Source of the DNA: Ramlibacter sp.
GTDB taxonomy: Bacteria; Pseudomonadota; Gammaproteobacteria; Burkholderiales; Burkholderiaceae_C
NCBI GenBank assembly: GCA_016713005.1
Contig: JADJPY010000002.1
Coordinates: forward strand, 1-64,000
Length of the DNA: 64,000 bases
Direction: 5' to 3'
The notes under the pieces were generated by a model. The model saw only the letters and a program-made list of their open reading frames with translations, was not told the origin of the DNA and made no database searches. Below, piece by piece: positions 57,258 to 64,000 of the stretch. Position 1 is the first letter of the stretch; each line of letters starts with the position of its first letter. The position numbers and the translations under genes were made by a program.

Positions 57258-58265
57258 TCAGGGCTTGGGGATGCCCACGGTGTCAGGTGACACCTTGGCC
57301 TTGCCGGCGGCGTGCTGGGTCCAGGCGTACGACTGGATGGCCGGGAACACGGCCTTCTGCGCGTCCTCGCCCGCCATGGGCGCAAACATCGCGCCGCGTG
57401 CCTGGGCGTACTTCTTGAGGGCGTCGCTCTTGACGATTTCGGTGGCCCAGATCTTGTCAAGCGTCTGCGCCACTTCAGCCGGCGCGCCCTTCGGTACGAA
57501 GATGCCGAAGTAGTTGATGGGGTCCTTGAAGCCGGCGATGGTGGCCGACAGCGGCGGGATGGTGCCGAAGCCTTCGATCTCGATGGACTTGTCTCCCACC
57601 ACCGCCAGCGGGCGGATCTTCTTGGCACGGATCATGTCGGTCTGCTCGGCGGCCAGCTGGGTGGTGACCTGCACTTCGCCAGAGGCGGCAGCCACAGACG
57701 CAGGGGCGCCGCCGTCGTAGGTGACGTGCTTGTAGGTGACGCCGGCTGCGCGCGCAATGGCTTCGATGGCGGAATGGCCGCTGGAGTTGACGCCGGCGGT
57801 TGCCACGGAGATCTGGCCAGGCCTGGCTTTCATGGCGGCGATCAGTTCAGCCATGGTCTTGTAAGGGGTGTCCGCGTTGACACCCACGACTGCGATGTGT
57901 GCCACGTTGAGGTAGAGGTTCCAGTCGCTGGCCGATGTGTCCAGCATGCCCAGAACCTTGTAGGTGCCCAAGTCCTTGGCGCCTCCGGCTGTCCAGGTGT
58001 AGCCGTCCTTGGGTGCTTCCATCGCGTTCTTGGTCCCCACCGAGCCCGATGCGCCAGGCTGGTTCATGATGACGATCTTCTGGCCCAAGTGCTTTTCCAG
58101 TTCGGCTGCGGTCACGCGCGTCACCTGGTCGGTGGAGCCGCCAGGTGCCCAGGGAACGATCAGCGTGATGGGCTTGTTGGGCTTCCATTGCGCCATGGCG
58201 GCGCCGGCAGCAACGGCGAGCAGGCTGGCCACGAGCAGGCCACGGACAGGCAAGGCGGATTTCAT
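57258..58265 (-). CDS. tctC: Tripartite tricarboxylate transporter substrate-binding protein TctC
   Basis: The 335-aa periplasmic receptor begins with a signal peptide cleaved near AAMAQW. Bug-family motifs include ITLIVPWAPGGSTDQVTRVTAAELEKHLG, IVIMNQPGASGSVGTKNAM, YDGGAPASVAAASGEVQV and FGIFVPKGAPAEV. It captures a carboxylic acid for TctAB. It is the first gene of the cluster. An 8-bp inverted repeat lies 21-40 bases upstream of its start. Confidence 0.93.
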   Translation of the reverse strand: MKSALPVRGLLVASLLAVAAGAAMAQWKPNKPITLIVPWAPGGSTDQVTRVTAAELEKHLGQKIVIMNQPGASGSVGTKNAMEAPKDGYTWTAGGAKDLGTYKVLGMLDTSASDWNLYLNVAHIAVVGVNADTPYKTMAELIAAMKARPGQISVATAGVNSSGHSAIEAIARAAGVTYKHVTYDGGAPASVAAASGEVQVTTQLAAEQTDMIRAKKIRPLAVVGDKSIEIEGFGTIPPLSATIAGFKDPINYFGIFVPKGAPAEVAQTLDKIWATEIVKSDALKKYAQARGAMFAPMAGEDAQKAVFPAIQSYAWTQHAAGKAKVSPDTVGIPKP

Positions 58266-58285
58266 GCGGTTGTCTCCTGGGTATT

Positions 58286-58305
58286 AATTCACTAAAGAGT
58301 GAATT
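58286..58305. promoter_or_regulatory. Candidate TetR operator upstream of tctC
   Basis: AATTCACTAAAGAGTGAATT is a perfect 8-bp inverted repeat with a 4-base spacer, immediately upstream of tctC. A related half-site AATTCACC follows the tetR-type gene start at 59004-59011. Confidence 0.6.
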
Positions 58306-58344
58306 GTAGAAATCACCCTGATTCGGGTCAATTCATCCGGCCCG

Positions 58345-58995
58345 TCAGTTTCTAAGGACATACCCTAGGATCACATCGCACATGTGCGACAGGCGCTCGC
58401 TGCGCGCCTTGGCTGACAGCAGGTCACGACCGAAAATGGACGACAGTGTGAAGCTGTTGGACAGGTAAAAGTACGCCAGCCCCGCAATCGACACGTACAG
58501 CTGGACCGGGTCGATGCCGCCGCGGAAGCTGCCCTCCTTGCGGCCGCGCTCCAGGATTTCGCCCAGCATCGCAATCAGCGGGGAGTTCATTTCACGAACG
58601 CGCTGCGAGCCTTGCAGGTGCCTCGCCTTGTGCAGGTTGGCGCTGTTGAGCAGCGTCAGGAACTCAGGATGGTCCAGGTAGTAGTTCCAGGTGAATTCAA
58701 CCAGGCGTCGCACTGCGTCGGCGGGCTTCAGATCCAGCAGGTGCAATGCGCGCTCGGCTTCGCGGATGTGCCGGTAGGCCTGTTCCAGCACTGCCTCGAA
58801 GAGCTTCTCCTTGTCCTCGAAGTAGTAGTAGATCAGCCGCTTGTTCAGCCCGGCGCGGGTGGCGATGCGGTCCATGCGCGCGCCGCCCAGCCCGAACTCG
58901 GCGAACTCGTCGCGGGCCGCTGCTAGGATGGTGTGCTGCGAGCGGTCGGCGTCGCGCAGGCGCTCTTCAGGGGCGGGTGCCGTCTCTCGGGTCAT
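58345..58995 (-). CDS. TetR-family transcriptional regulator
   Basis: The 216-aa protein has a TetR HTH (TILAAARDEFAEFGLGGARMDRIATRAGLNKRLIYYYFEDKEKLFEAVLE) and a C-terminal dimerisation/ligand domain of TetR_C type (WNYYLDHPEFLTLLNSANLHKARHL). ATG 58995 is used; a GTG 15 bases upstream is possible. It stands between tctC and the divergent ThDP gene, and probably represses both through the AATTCAC sites. Confidence 0.92.
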   Translation of the reverse strand: MTRETAPAPEERLRDADRSQHTILAAARDEFAEFGLGGARMDRIATRAGLNKRLIYYYFEDKEKLFEAVLEQAYRHIREAERALHLLDLKPADAVRRLVEFTWNYYLDHPEFLTLLNSANLHKARHLQGSQRVREMNSPLIAMLGEILERGRKEGSFRGGIDPVQLYVSIAGLAYFYLSNSFTLSSIFGRDLLSAKARSERLSHMCDVILGYVLRN

Positions 58996-59048
58996 GTGTT
59001 GATAATTCACCGAAACGTTAATAAAGTCAATCCCATCAGGTTTATCCC

Positions 59049-60749
59049 ATGCTGAATGCGCAACCCAGGATCGCCGGCCACCTGCTTGTCGAATGCCTGA
59101 TCGCCCAGGGAGTGACGCACGCGTTCGGCGTGCCGGGTGAGAGCTATCTGGCGGCGCTGGACGGCTTCCATGCCCATGCCGGGCGGATCCGATTCGTGAT
59201 CAACCGCCAGGAAGGCGGCGCCGCCTTCATGGCCGAGGCGCACGGCAAGCTCACCGGCCGGCCGGGCGTGTGTTTCGTGACGCGCGGCCCCGGCGCCACC
59301 AATGCGTCCATCGGTGTGCACACGGCTTTTCAGGATTCCACGCCCATGGTGCTGTTTGTGGGTGATGTGGCCAGCGAGCAGCGCGACCGCGAGGCCTTCC
59401 AGGAGGTCGACTACAACGTCTTCTTCGGGCCCAGCACGAAGGGCATGGCCAAACGGGTGGAGCGCATCGACGACGCCAACCGCATCCCCGAGTACGTGGC
59501 GCGCGCCTTTGCCACCGCGATGAACGGCCGCCCCGGCCCGGTGGTGCTGGTTCTGCCCGAGGACATGCTCACCCGGATGGTGGATGCGCAGCCGCTGCCG
59601 CGCGTGGAAGCCGTAGAGGCCTGGAGCGACCCGGGCTCGCTGCGCCGCCTTCGCGAGCTGTTGCTGGCCTCGCAACGCCCGTTCGTCATTGCCGGCGGCG
59701 GCGGCTGGACGCCCCAGGCTGCCCAGGCGCTGCAGCGCTTTGCCGAGAACTGGAAACTCCCGGTGGGCAACGCCTTCCGCTTCCAGGACACGTTTGACAA
59801 TTTCCACCCGCTGTACGCCGGCGATGTGGGCATCGGCATCAACCCCAAGCTGGCCGCACGCATCAGGCAGAGTGACCTGATCCTGGCCATCGGCCCGCGC
59901 CTGGGCGAGATGACCACCGGCGGCTACACGCTGCTGACGCCACCCAAAGCCGCGCAGAAGCTGGTGCACATCCACGCCAGCGCAGAAGAGCTCAACCGCG
60001 TCTACCAGGCCGATCTGGCCATCAACGCCACGATGAATGCCGCCGCGCGCAGCCTGGAAGTGCTGACCGCGCCGCCCACTGTGCCCTGGGAGGACTGGAC
60101 CGCCGCCGCGCAGGCCGACTACGCGGCCAACCAGGTGCCGCAGCCGCTGCCCGGCGACATCGACATGCCGGCCATCGTGGCCAGCCTGCAGCGCCACCTG
60201 CCTGCCGACGCCGTGCTGACCAACGGTGCGGGCAACTTTGCCAGCTGGGTGCACCGCTTCTACCGCCACCATGGACTGGCCAAGGGATTCAAGACGCAGC
60301 TGGCGCCCACCAACGGCGCCATGGGTTACGGCGTGCCCGCGGGCATCGCGGCCAGCATCACCACCGGACGCACCGCCTTCACCATCGCCGGCGACGGCGA
60401 CTTCCTGATGAACGGGCAGGAGCTGGCCACCGCCGTGCAGCACGGCGCCAAAAGCATCATCGTGCTGCTGAACAACGGCATGTACGGCACCATCCGCATG
60501 CACCAGGAGCGCGACTACCCGCAGCGCGTCAGCGGCTCGCAGCTGGACAACCCCGACTTTGCCGCGCTGGCGCGGGCCTATGGGTATGCGGGTGTGCGCA
60601 TCACGCGCACAGCGGAGTTCGAGCCCGAGCTGGTGGAAGCGCTGGCACGGCCCAACGGCACGGTGATTGAAGTGATGCTGGACCCCGAAGTCATCACCAC
60701 ACGCGGCACGCTGGGCGCGATCACCGCGCAGGCGCTACAAAAAAGATAG
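59049..60749 (+). CDS. Thiamine diphosphate-dependent enzyme, acetolactate synthase-like
   Basis: The 566-aa protein has the three ThDP-enzyme domains: a PYR domain (GVTHAFGVPGESYLAALDGF; INRQEGGAAFMAEAHGKLTGRPGV with the catalytic Glu), a central domain (RPFVIAGGGGWTPQAAQALQRFAENW) and a PP domain with GDGDFLMNGQELATAV...NNGMYGT (GDG...NN motif). It resembles acetolactate synthase large subunit, but no small subunit is adjacent and it is divergent from the TetR gene of a catabolic cluster, so decarboxylation or carboligation in that pathway is more likely than branched-chain synthesis. Confidence 0.87.
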   Translation: MLNAQPRIAGHLLVECLIAQGVTHAFGVPGESYLAALDGFHAHAGRIRFVINRQEGGAAFMAEAHGKLTGRPGVCFVTRGPGATNASIGVHTAFQDSTPMVLFVGDVASEQRDREAFQEVDYNVFFGPSTKGMAKRVERIDDANRIPEYVARAFATAMNGRPGPVVLVLPEDMLTRMVDAQPLPRVEAVEAWSDPGSLRRLRELLLASQRPFVIAGGGGWTPQAAQALQRFAENWKLPVGNAFRFQDTFDNFHPLYAGDVGIGINPKLAARIRQSDLILAIGPRLGEMTTGGYTLLTPPKAAQKLVHIHASAEELNRVYQADLAINATMNAAARSLEVLTAPPTVPWEDWTAAAQADYAANQVPQPLPGDIDMPAIVASLQRHLPADAVLTNGAGNFASWVHRFYRHHGLAKGFKTQLAPTNGAMGYGVPAGIAASITTGRTAFTIAGDGDFLMNGQELATAVQHGAKSIIVLLNNGMYGTIRMHQERDYPQRVSGSQLDNPDFAALARAYGYAGVRITRTAEFEPELVEALARPNGTVIEVMLDPEVITTRGTLGAITAQALQKR

Positions 60750-60796
60750 TGGGTCAACAAGCGCTGGCGGGGGCTGGAGGCCGATTTCCCGTCAAG
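60738..60796 (+). repeat. Dispersed repeat, copy 9
   Basis: CTACAAAAAAGATAGTGGGT, then CAACAAGCGCTGGCGGGGGC and TGGAGGCCGATTTCCC. It overlaps the end of the ThDP gene; the last codons (LQKR) are within it. Confidence 0.75.
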
Positions 60797-60802
60797 AAAT
60801 GA

Positions 60803-60828
60803 AAAAGGCCGGCAGATGCCGGCCTTTG
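60803..60828 (-). terminator. Intrinsic terminator after the SWIB gene
   Basis: AAAGGCCGGC and GCCGGCCTTT pair around a short loop. On the minus strand it is followed by a T run. It lies 20 bases after the SWIB gene's stop. Confidence 0.85.
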
Positions 60829-60847
60829 CAATCGGGCGTGAGCCGGA

Positions 60848-61309
60848 TTACTTGAGGTGCTTGCCGATCAGGGCGGCCAGCTCGAACATCGAGACTTGCG
60901 CCTTGCCAAACACTTCCTTCAGCTTGGCGTCGGCATTGACCAGGCGCTTGTTGACCTTGTCCTGCAGACCGTTCTTCTTGATGTACGCCCACAGCTTGCT
61001 CACCACTTCGGTGCGCGGCAGGGGAGCGGCGCCCACCACAGCGGCCAGAGCGGCGCTGGGGGTCAGGGCCTTCATGAACGCGGCGTTCGGGGTGCGCTTC
61101 TTCTTGGGGGCGGCGGCCTTCTTCGCGGCCGGCTTCTTGGCAGCGGCCTTCTTCGCCGGAGCCTTCTTGGCCGGAGCGGCCTTCTTCGCCGCCGGCTTCT
61201 TGGCCGGTGCAGCCTTCTTCGCCGGGGCCTTCTTTGCGGGTGCGGCCTTCTTCGCTGCGGCCTTCTTGGCCGGGGCCTTCTTCGCGGGAGCTTTCTTTGC
61301 AGTTGCCAT
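60848..61309 (-). CDS. SWIB/MDM2-domain protein with histone H1-like AAKK tail
   Basis: The 153-aa protein has an N-terminal tail of about 70 residues made almost entirely of Ala, Lys and Pro (repeats of AKKAPAKK/AAKKAA), like the C-terminal tail of histone H1. A SWIB domain follows (FMKALTPSAALAAVVGAAPLPRTEVVSKLWAYIKKNGLQDKVNKRLVNADAKLKEVFG, in pieces). In Chlamydia and some proteobacteria such proteins bind DNA as nucleoid components. The start ATG 61309 matches the tail; a longer frame begins upstream. A terminator follows. Confidence 0.9.
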   Translation of the reverse strand: MATAKKAPAKKAPAKKAAAKKAAPAKKAPAKKAAPAKKPAAKKAAPAKKAPAKKAAAKKPAAKKAAAPKKKRTPNAAFMKALTPSAALAAVVGAAPLPRTEVVSKLWAYIKKNGLQDKVNKRLVNADAKLKEVFGKAQVSMFELAALIGKHLK

Positions 61310-61573
61310 GATTGAGTTTCCTTCTAGAAGTTGACTTTTCACCAATGAAAAACTGCTTCTCCACTGGCAAAGCGGATGCTACTGGAGAAAAAACGCGTTT
61401 CCAAGCGAAAACAGGCCTTTTTCACTCGGGCGTGTTGTTTTTTTATTGCCTCGTTTCAGGGCGTTTCTCCTCTGGGGAGGTCCGAAGGCGCGCAATGCGT
61501 CGATCAAGTGGCCGCTCCTGGGCCGGGTTTTGTATGCTTGCAGCCTTCAATTCGCCACCCCGAAAGCCCCGGA

Positions 61574-62074
61574 ATGACTGCTCCCGAATTCGCCACCTGC
61601 GACCTGTGCGACGCCCACGAGGGCGATACCTCGGGTCACTTTCGCGTGCTGCCGCCGGTCTTCCGCGACTACGGCAGCGTGCCCCGCTTCTGCGGCCCGG
61701 TGGTGACGCTGCGCTGCCCAGAGGACAACTCCCGGGTGCGGGAGGCCGTCAACTCGCCCGGCGAAGGGCGCGTGCTGGTGGTCGACGGCGCAGGCTCGGT
61801 GCGCCGCGCGCTGGTGGGCGGCAACCTCGCGGCCGCGGCAGCCAAAAACGGCTGGGTGGGCATCGTGGTGGATGGCGCGGTGCGCGACGTTGCCGAGCTG
61901 CGTGCAGCGGCGGTCGGGCTGCGGGCGCTGGCGCTGATGCCGCTGCGCACCGAAAAGCGTGGCGAGGGTCAGCGCGACCTGCCGGTGCAGTTGCAGGGCG
62001 TCTGGGTGCGCCCGGGCGACTGGCTTTACGCCGACGAAGACGGCATCGTGGTCAGCAGCAAGCCGCTGCTGTAG
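61574..62074 (+). CDS. rraA: RraA family protein (RNase E activity regulator / HMG aldolase fold)
   Basis: The 166-aa protein has the RraA fold: ATCDLCDAHEG near the start, RVLPPVFRDYGSVPRFCGPVVTLRC, VDGAGSVRRALVGGNLAAAAAKNGWVGIVVDGAVRDVAEL and PGDWLYADEDGIVVS. RraA in E. coli binds and inhibits RNase E; the same family includes 4-hydroxy-4-methyl-2-oxoglutarate aldolases with the G-x-R-D motif (GAVRD is present). Which activity applies is not decided by sequence. It is divergent from the SWIB gene. Confidence 0.92.
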   Translation: MTAPEFATCDLCDAHEGDTSGHFRVLPPVFRDYGSVPRFCGPVVTLRCPEDNSRVREAVNSPGEGRVLVVDGAGSVRRALVGGNLAAAAAKNGWVGIVVDGAVRDVAELRAAAVGLRALALMPLRTEKRGEGQRDLPVQLQGVWVRPGDWLYADEDGIVVSSKPLL

Positions 62075-62107
62075 CACCGTACCGCTGCCGCAGGGCAAGG
62101 GCAGGGA

Positions 62108-63067
62108 TCAGGGGCGGGCCCGCGCAGGCAGCGTGGCCAGCACCACGCCCACCAGCGCCACGGCAAAGGCGGCCAGCTGCAGCCGGGTGAACGATTCGCC
62201 CAGCACCAGCACCCCGACCAGCGCCGCCGAGACCGGCAGCATCACGGTGAACACGCCGCCCTGCGCGGCCGGAACGCGCTTGAGGCCCGTCATCCACAGC
62301 CACACTGTCCAGACGCTGGCGGCCAGCGAATAGAACACCAGCAGCATCCAGATGCCGGACTGAACCGACCGGAAATCAAACGACACCGCCATGTACAGCC
62401 CGAAGGGCGTGACCAGCGCGAAGCCCCAGAGGTTGATCAGCGCGGTGATGCGCCGCGGGCCCAGCGCGCCCGTCAGTTTCTTGCCGATGACGGCATAGGC
62501 GGATTCGCACAGCACGGCCCCGAACACCAGCAGGTTGCCCAGCCAGGCCTGGGTCGGCGCGGGACCAGAGGCGCCATGTCCCGATGCTTCGGGTTTGGCC
62601 AGCGCCAGCAGGCCGATGCCCAGCGCGGCGCAGGCGATGGCCGCGCCCACGCGCAGCGTGATGCGTTCGCGCAGGAAGGCCCAGCTCATCAGCGCCACCA
62701 CCGCCGGGATGGCCGCCATGATCACGCCGGCGGCGACAGCGCTGGTCATGCTGACGCCGTAGAGCATGCAGATCGAGAACAGGAAGTTGCCCAGGAACGA
62801 CTCTAGGAACAGCAACCGGCGTGTTGCGGGTGTTAGCGGCGCTTCGTCGGCGGGCTTGCGCAGCCAGTGCAGCATGGCCAGCCCGCCGATGCCGAATCGC
62901 AGCCACGCCAGCAGGAAAACGGGAATGGCCGCCACCAGCGGCTTGGAAAGCGCCACGTAGCTGCCCACCAGCGTCATCGACAGGGCCAGGCAGGCGTAGG
63001 CCGTGAGGCGGGAAGGGGGATTCACTAGACTCGGGGGTACAGGTGCAACCAGCAGGCTCCAGATCAT
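62108..63067 (-). CDS. EamA (DMT) family transporter
   Basis: The 319-aa protein has ten hydrophobic segments in two EamA repeats (LTAYACLALSMTLVGSYVALSKPLV; AGVIMAAIPAVVALMSWAFLRERITLRVG; FTVMLPVSAALVGVLVLGESFTRLQLAAFAVALVGVVLA). It is likely an exporter of amino acids or small metabolites. The longest start (63067) overlaps the divergent ATG of the next gene; GTG 63025 is a plausible shorter start. Confidence 0.88.
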   Translation of the reverse strand: MIWSLLVAPVPPSLVNPPSRLTAYACLALSMTLVGSYVALSKPLVAAIPVFLLAWLRFGIGGLAMLHWLRKPADEAPLTPATRRLLFLESFLGNFLFSICMLYGVSMTSAVAAGVIMAAIPAVVALMSWAFLRERITLRVGAAIACAALGIGLLALAKPEASGHGASGPAPTQAWLGNLLVFGAVLCESAYAVIGKKLTGALGPRRITALINLWGFALVTPFGLYMAVSFDFRSVQSGIWMLLVFYSLAASVWTVWLWMTGLKRVPAAQGGVFTVMLPVSAALVGVLVLGESFTRLQLAAFAVALVGVVLATLPARARP

Positions 63068-63482
63068 GCCCGAATCCCCGTCGCCCGCGGTGCCACGCCT
63101 CGTGTTTGTCTACGGCACGCTGCGCCGCGGCGAGAGCAACGACATCACCCGCCTGGCGCCTGCGCCGTGCTTCGTTGCGCCGGGTCGCGCCCGGGGCGTG
63201 CTCTACGACCTGGGGCCGTACCCCGGCGCGCGCTTTGGTGGCGACGACTGGGTGGTGGGTGAGGTGTTTGCCATCGAAGCCGCGCTGGAGCAGCGCCTGG
63301 ACGAGATCGAGGAGATCCTGCCCGAGCCCACCGGCGAATACGACAAGCGCCTCGTGACCGTGAACCTGGATGGAGGCGCCACCCTGCCGTGCCTGGTCTA
63401 TGAACTCAGCACCACAGCGGCGCAGGGCCGCGCCCGCATTCCGGGCGGCGATTGGGCGATGCGCGCGTCACAGCCACGGTGA
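63066..63482 (+). CDS. Gamma-glutamylcyclotransferase family protein (AIG2/YtfP-like)
   Basis: The 138-aa protein has the GGCT-like fold: LVFVYGTLRRGESND at the N-terminus (YGTLRxG motif), GRARGVLYDLGPYPGARF, and VVGEVFAIEAALEQRLDEIEEIL with the catalytic-type acidic residue. Members cyclise gamma-glutamyl amines. The specific substrate is unknown. Confidence 0.9.
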   Translation: MPESPSPAVPRLVFVYGTLRRGESNDITRLAPAPCFVAPGRARGVLYDLGPYPGARFGGDDWVVGEVFAIEAALEQRLDEIEEILPEPTGEYDKRLVTVNLDGGATLPCLVYELSTTAAQGRARIPGGDWAMRASQPR

Positions 63483-63545
63483 AATTTCATATTGCGGCAA
63501 ATTGATTTCGTGTCATGGAATATTGACTTGTTGCATTGCGCCATT

Positions 63546-63584
63546 TTTTCTCAATATAGAAAAATATCTTTCACATTGAGAAAA
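63546..63584. repeat. AT-rich inverted repeat upstream of aceA
   Basis: TTTTCTCAAT (63546-63555) and ATTGAGAAAA (63575-63584) are perfectly complementary with a 19-base spacer. It may be a terminator for the preceding gene or a binding site. The whole 63483-63739 gap is strikingly AT-rich for this genome. Confidence 0.55.
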
Positions 63585-63623
63585 TTGCCAAAAATATCGT
63601 TGATTTTAAAAGAAATAATTTTT

Positions 63624-63667
63624 GTCTTCTATAAGACACAAGATATCGACATAGTCTTCTACAAGAC
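63624..63667. promoter_or_regulatory. Twin palindromes upstream of isocitrate lyase
   Basis: GTCTTCTATAAGAC (63624-63637) and GTCTTCTACAAGAC (63654-63667) are near-identical palindromes of form GTCTT-N4-AAGAC with centres 30 bp apart, three helical turns. They are a likely tandem operator in the aceA promoter region. Confidence 0.6.
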
Positions 63668-63739
63668 TTAAAGTCTCTCCATCGGCATCGGGCTTGCATC
63701 CTGCACCGGCTGAACCGTTCAACTACCCCGGAGAGAACC

Positions 63740-64000
63740 ATGACCAACTGGACCCAACTGACCCGCGAACAACAGATCGCTGCCCTGGAAAAAGACTGGG
63801 CCGAAAACCCCCGCTGGAAGGGCATCAAGCGAGGCTACAGTGCCGCCGATGTGGTGAAGCTGCGCGGCTCGCTGCAGGTGGAGCACACCCTGGCCAAGCG
63901 CGGTGCCGAGAAGCTGTGGAACCTGATCAACACCGAGCCCTTCGTCAACTCGCTGGGCGCACTGACGGGCAACCAGGCGATGCAGCAGGTCAAGGCCGGC
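63740..64000 (+). CDS. aceA: Isocitrate lyase (5' part, runs off window)
   Basis: The first 87 codons match isocitrate lyase (EC 4.1.3.1), which splits isocitrate to succinate and glyoxylate in the glyoxylate shunt: MTNWTQLTREQQIAALEKDW, NPRWKGIKRGYSAADVVKLRGS and LWNLINTEPFVNSLGALTGNQAM. A GGAGAG site precedes ATG 63740. The frame is open to the window end. Together with ppsA at the other end it would support growth on acetate or fatty acids, though the two are not linked transcriptionally. Confidence 0.93.
   Translation, partial: MTNWTQLTREQQIAALEKDWAENPRWKGIKRGYSAADVVKLRGSLQVEHTLAKRGAEKLWNLINTEPFVNSLGALTGNQAMQQVKAG

Noticed and set aside
59049..60749. Naming the ThDP enzyme ilvB/ilvI
   Set aside because: No regulatory small subunit or ilvC adjoins it, and its context is a TetR-controlled catabolic cluster.
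60900..61300. Apparent tandem DNA repeats that could suggest a CRISPR or VNTR array
   Set aside because: They are coding repeats for the Ala-Lys tail; there are no regular repeat-spacer units. No CRISPR array was seen elsewhere.

Overview
The window looks like chromosome of a high-GC betaproteobacterium of the order Burkholderiales, most likely family Comamonadaceae. This is inferred from the rpsF-priB-rpsR-rplI-dnaB block, two DUF4212/solute-symporter pairs, Bug-type (tripartite tricarboxylate) receptors, and a dispersed TTGCTAT...GGAGGCCGATTT intergenic repeat I associate with this family from memory. No rRNA, tRNA or CRISPR array was seen.

Layout. 1-6.3 kb: phosphoenolpyruvate synthase (ppsA) and its regulator ppsR (frameshifted), separated by a 2.85 kb group II intron whose reverse transcriptase ORF is also frameshifted. 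6.3-12.8 kb: two DUF4212 + sodium:solute symporter pairs, with a small membrane protein and a TPR protein between them. 13.4-16.5 kb: ribosomal protein and replication genes. 16.5-19.4 kb: a PIN-PhoH ATPase, peroxiredoxin and an Mth938-like protein, all leftward. 19.5-27.9 kb: aminotransferase, hom, thrC (with an internal deletion), then molybdenum cofactor genes mobB-moeA-moaD and moaE, split by a DapA-like and an FGE-like gene. 27.9-34.4 kb: MarR regulator, orphan Bug receptor, FAD monooxygenase, a conserved protein and clpB.

34.45-43.04 kb is an accessory island bounded and subdivided by three copies of the dispersed repeat. It holds an overlapping three-gene operon (DNA methyltransferase, SF2 helicase, GIY-YIG nuclease) that I read as a candidate restriction-modification-like defence system, and a leftward two-gene unit encoding a CoiA-like zinc-motif protein of unknown function.

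43-49.4 kb: thioesterase, an AbrB-Doc toxin-antitoxin pair, SRPBCC protein, two MFS exporters, CreA and an AraC regulator. 49.5-60.7 kb: a leftward catabolic cluster (tctCBA, two sugar-isomerase-like TIM barrels, an enolase-superfamily enzyme, a Gfo/Idh/MocA oxidoreductase, DUF993) with a TetR regulator and a divergent ThDP enzyme; the substrate is unknown. 60.8-64 kb: a SWIB protein with a histone-H1-like tail, RraA, an EamA permease, a gamma-glutamylcyclotransferase-like protein and the start of aceA behind twin palindromes.

Five genes are interrupted in their reading frame (ppsR, the intron ORF, thrC, the island methyltransferase, tctA). Two or three look like homopolymer-length errors, but thrC lacks about 45 codons including the PLP-binding lysine region.
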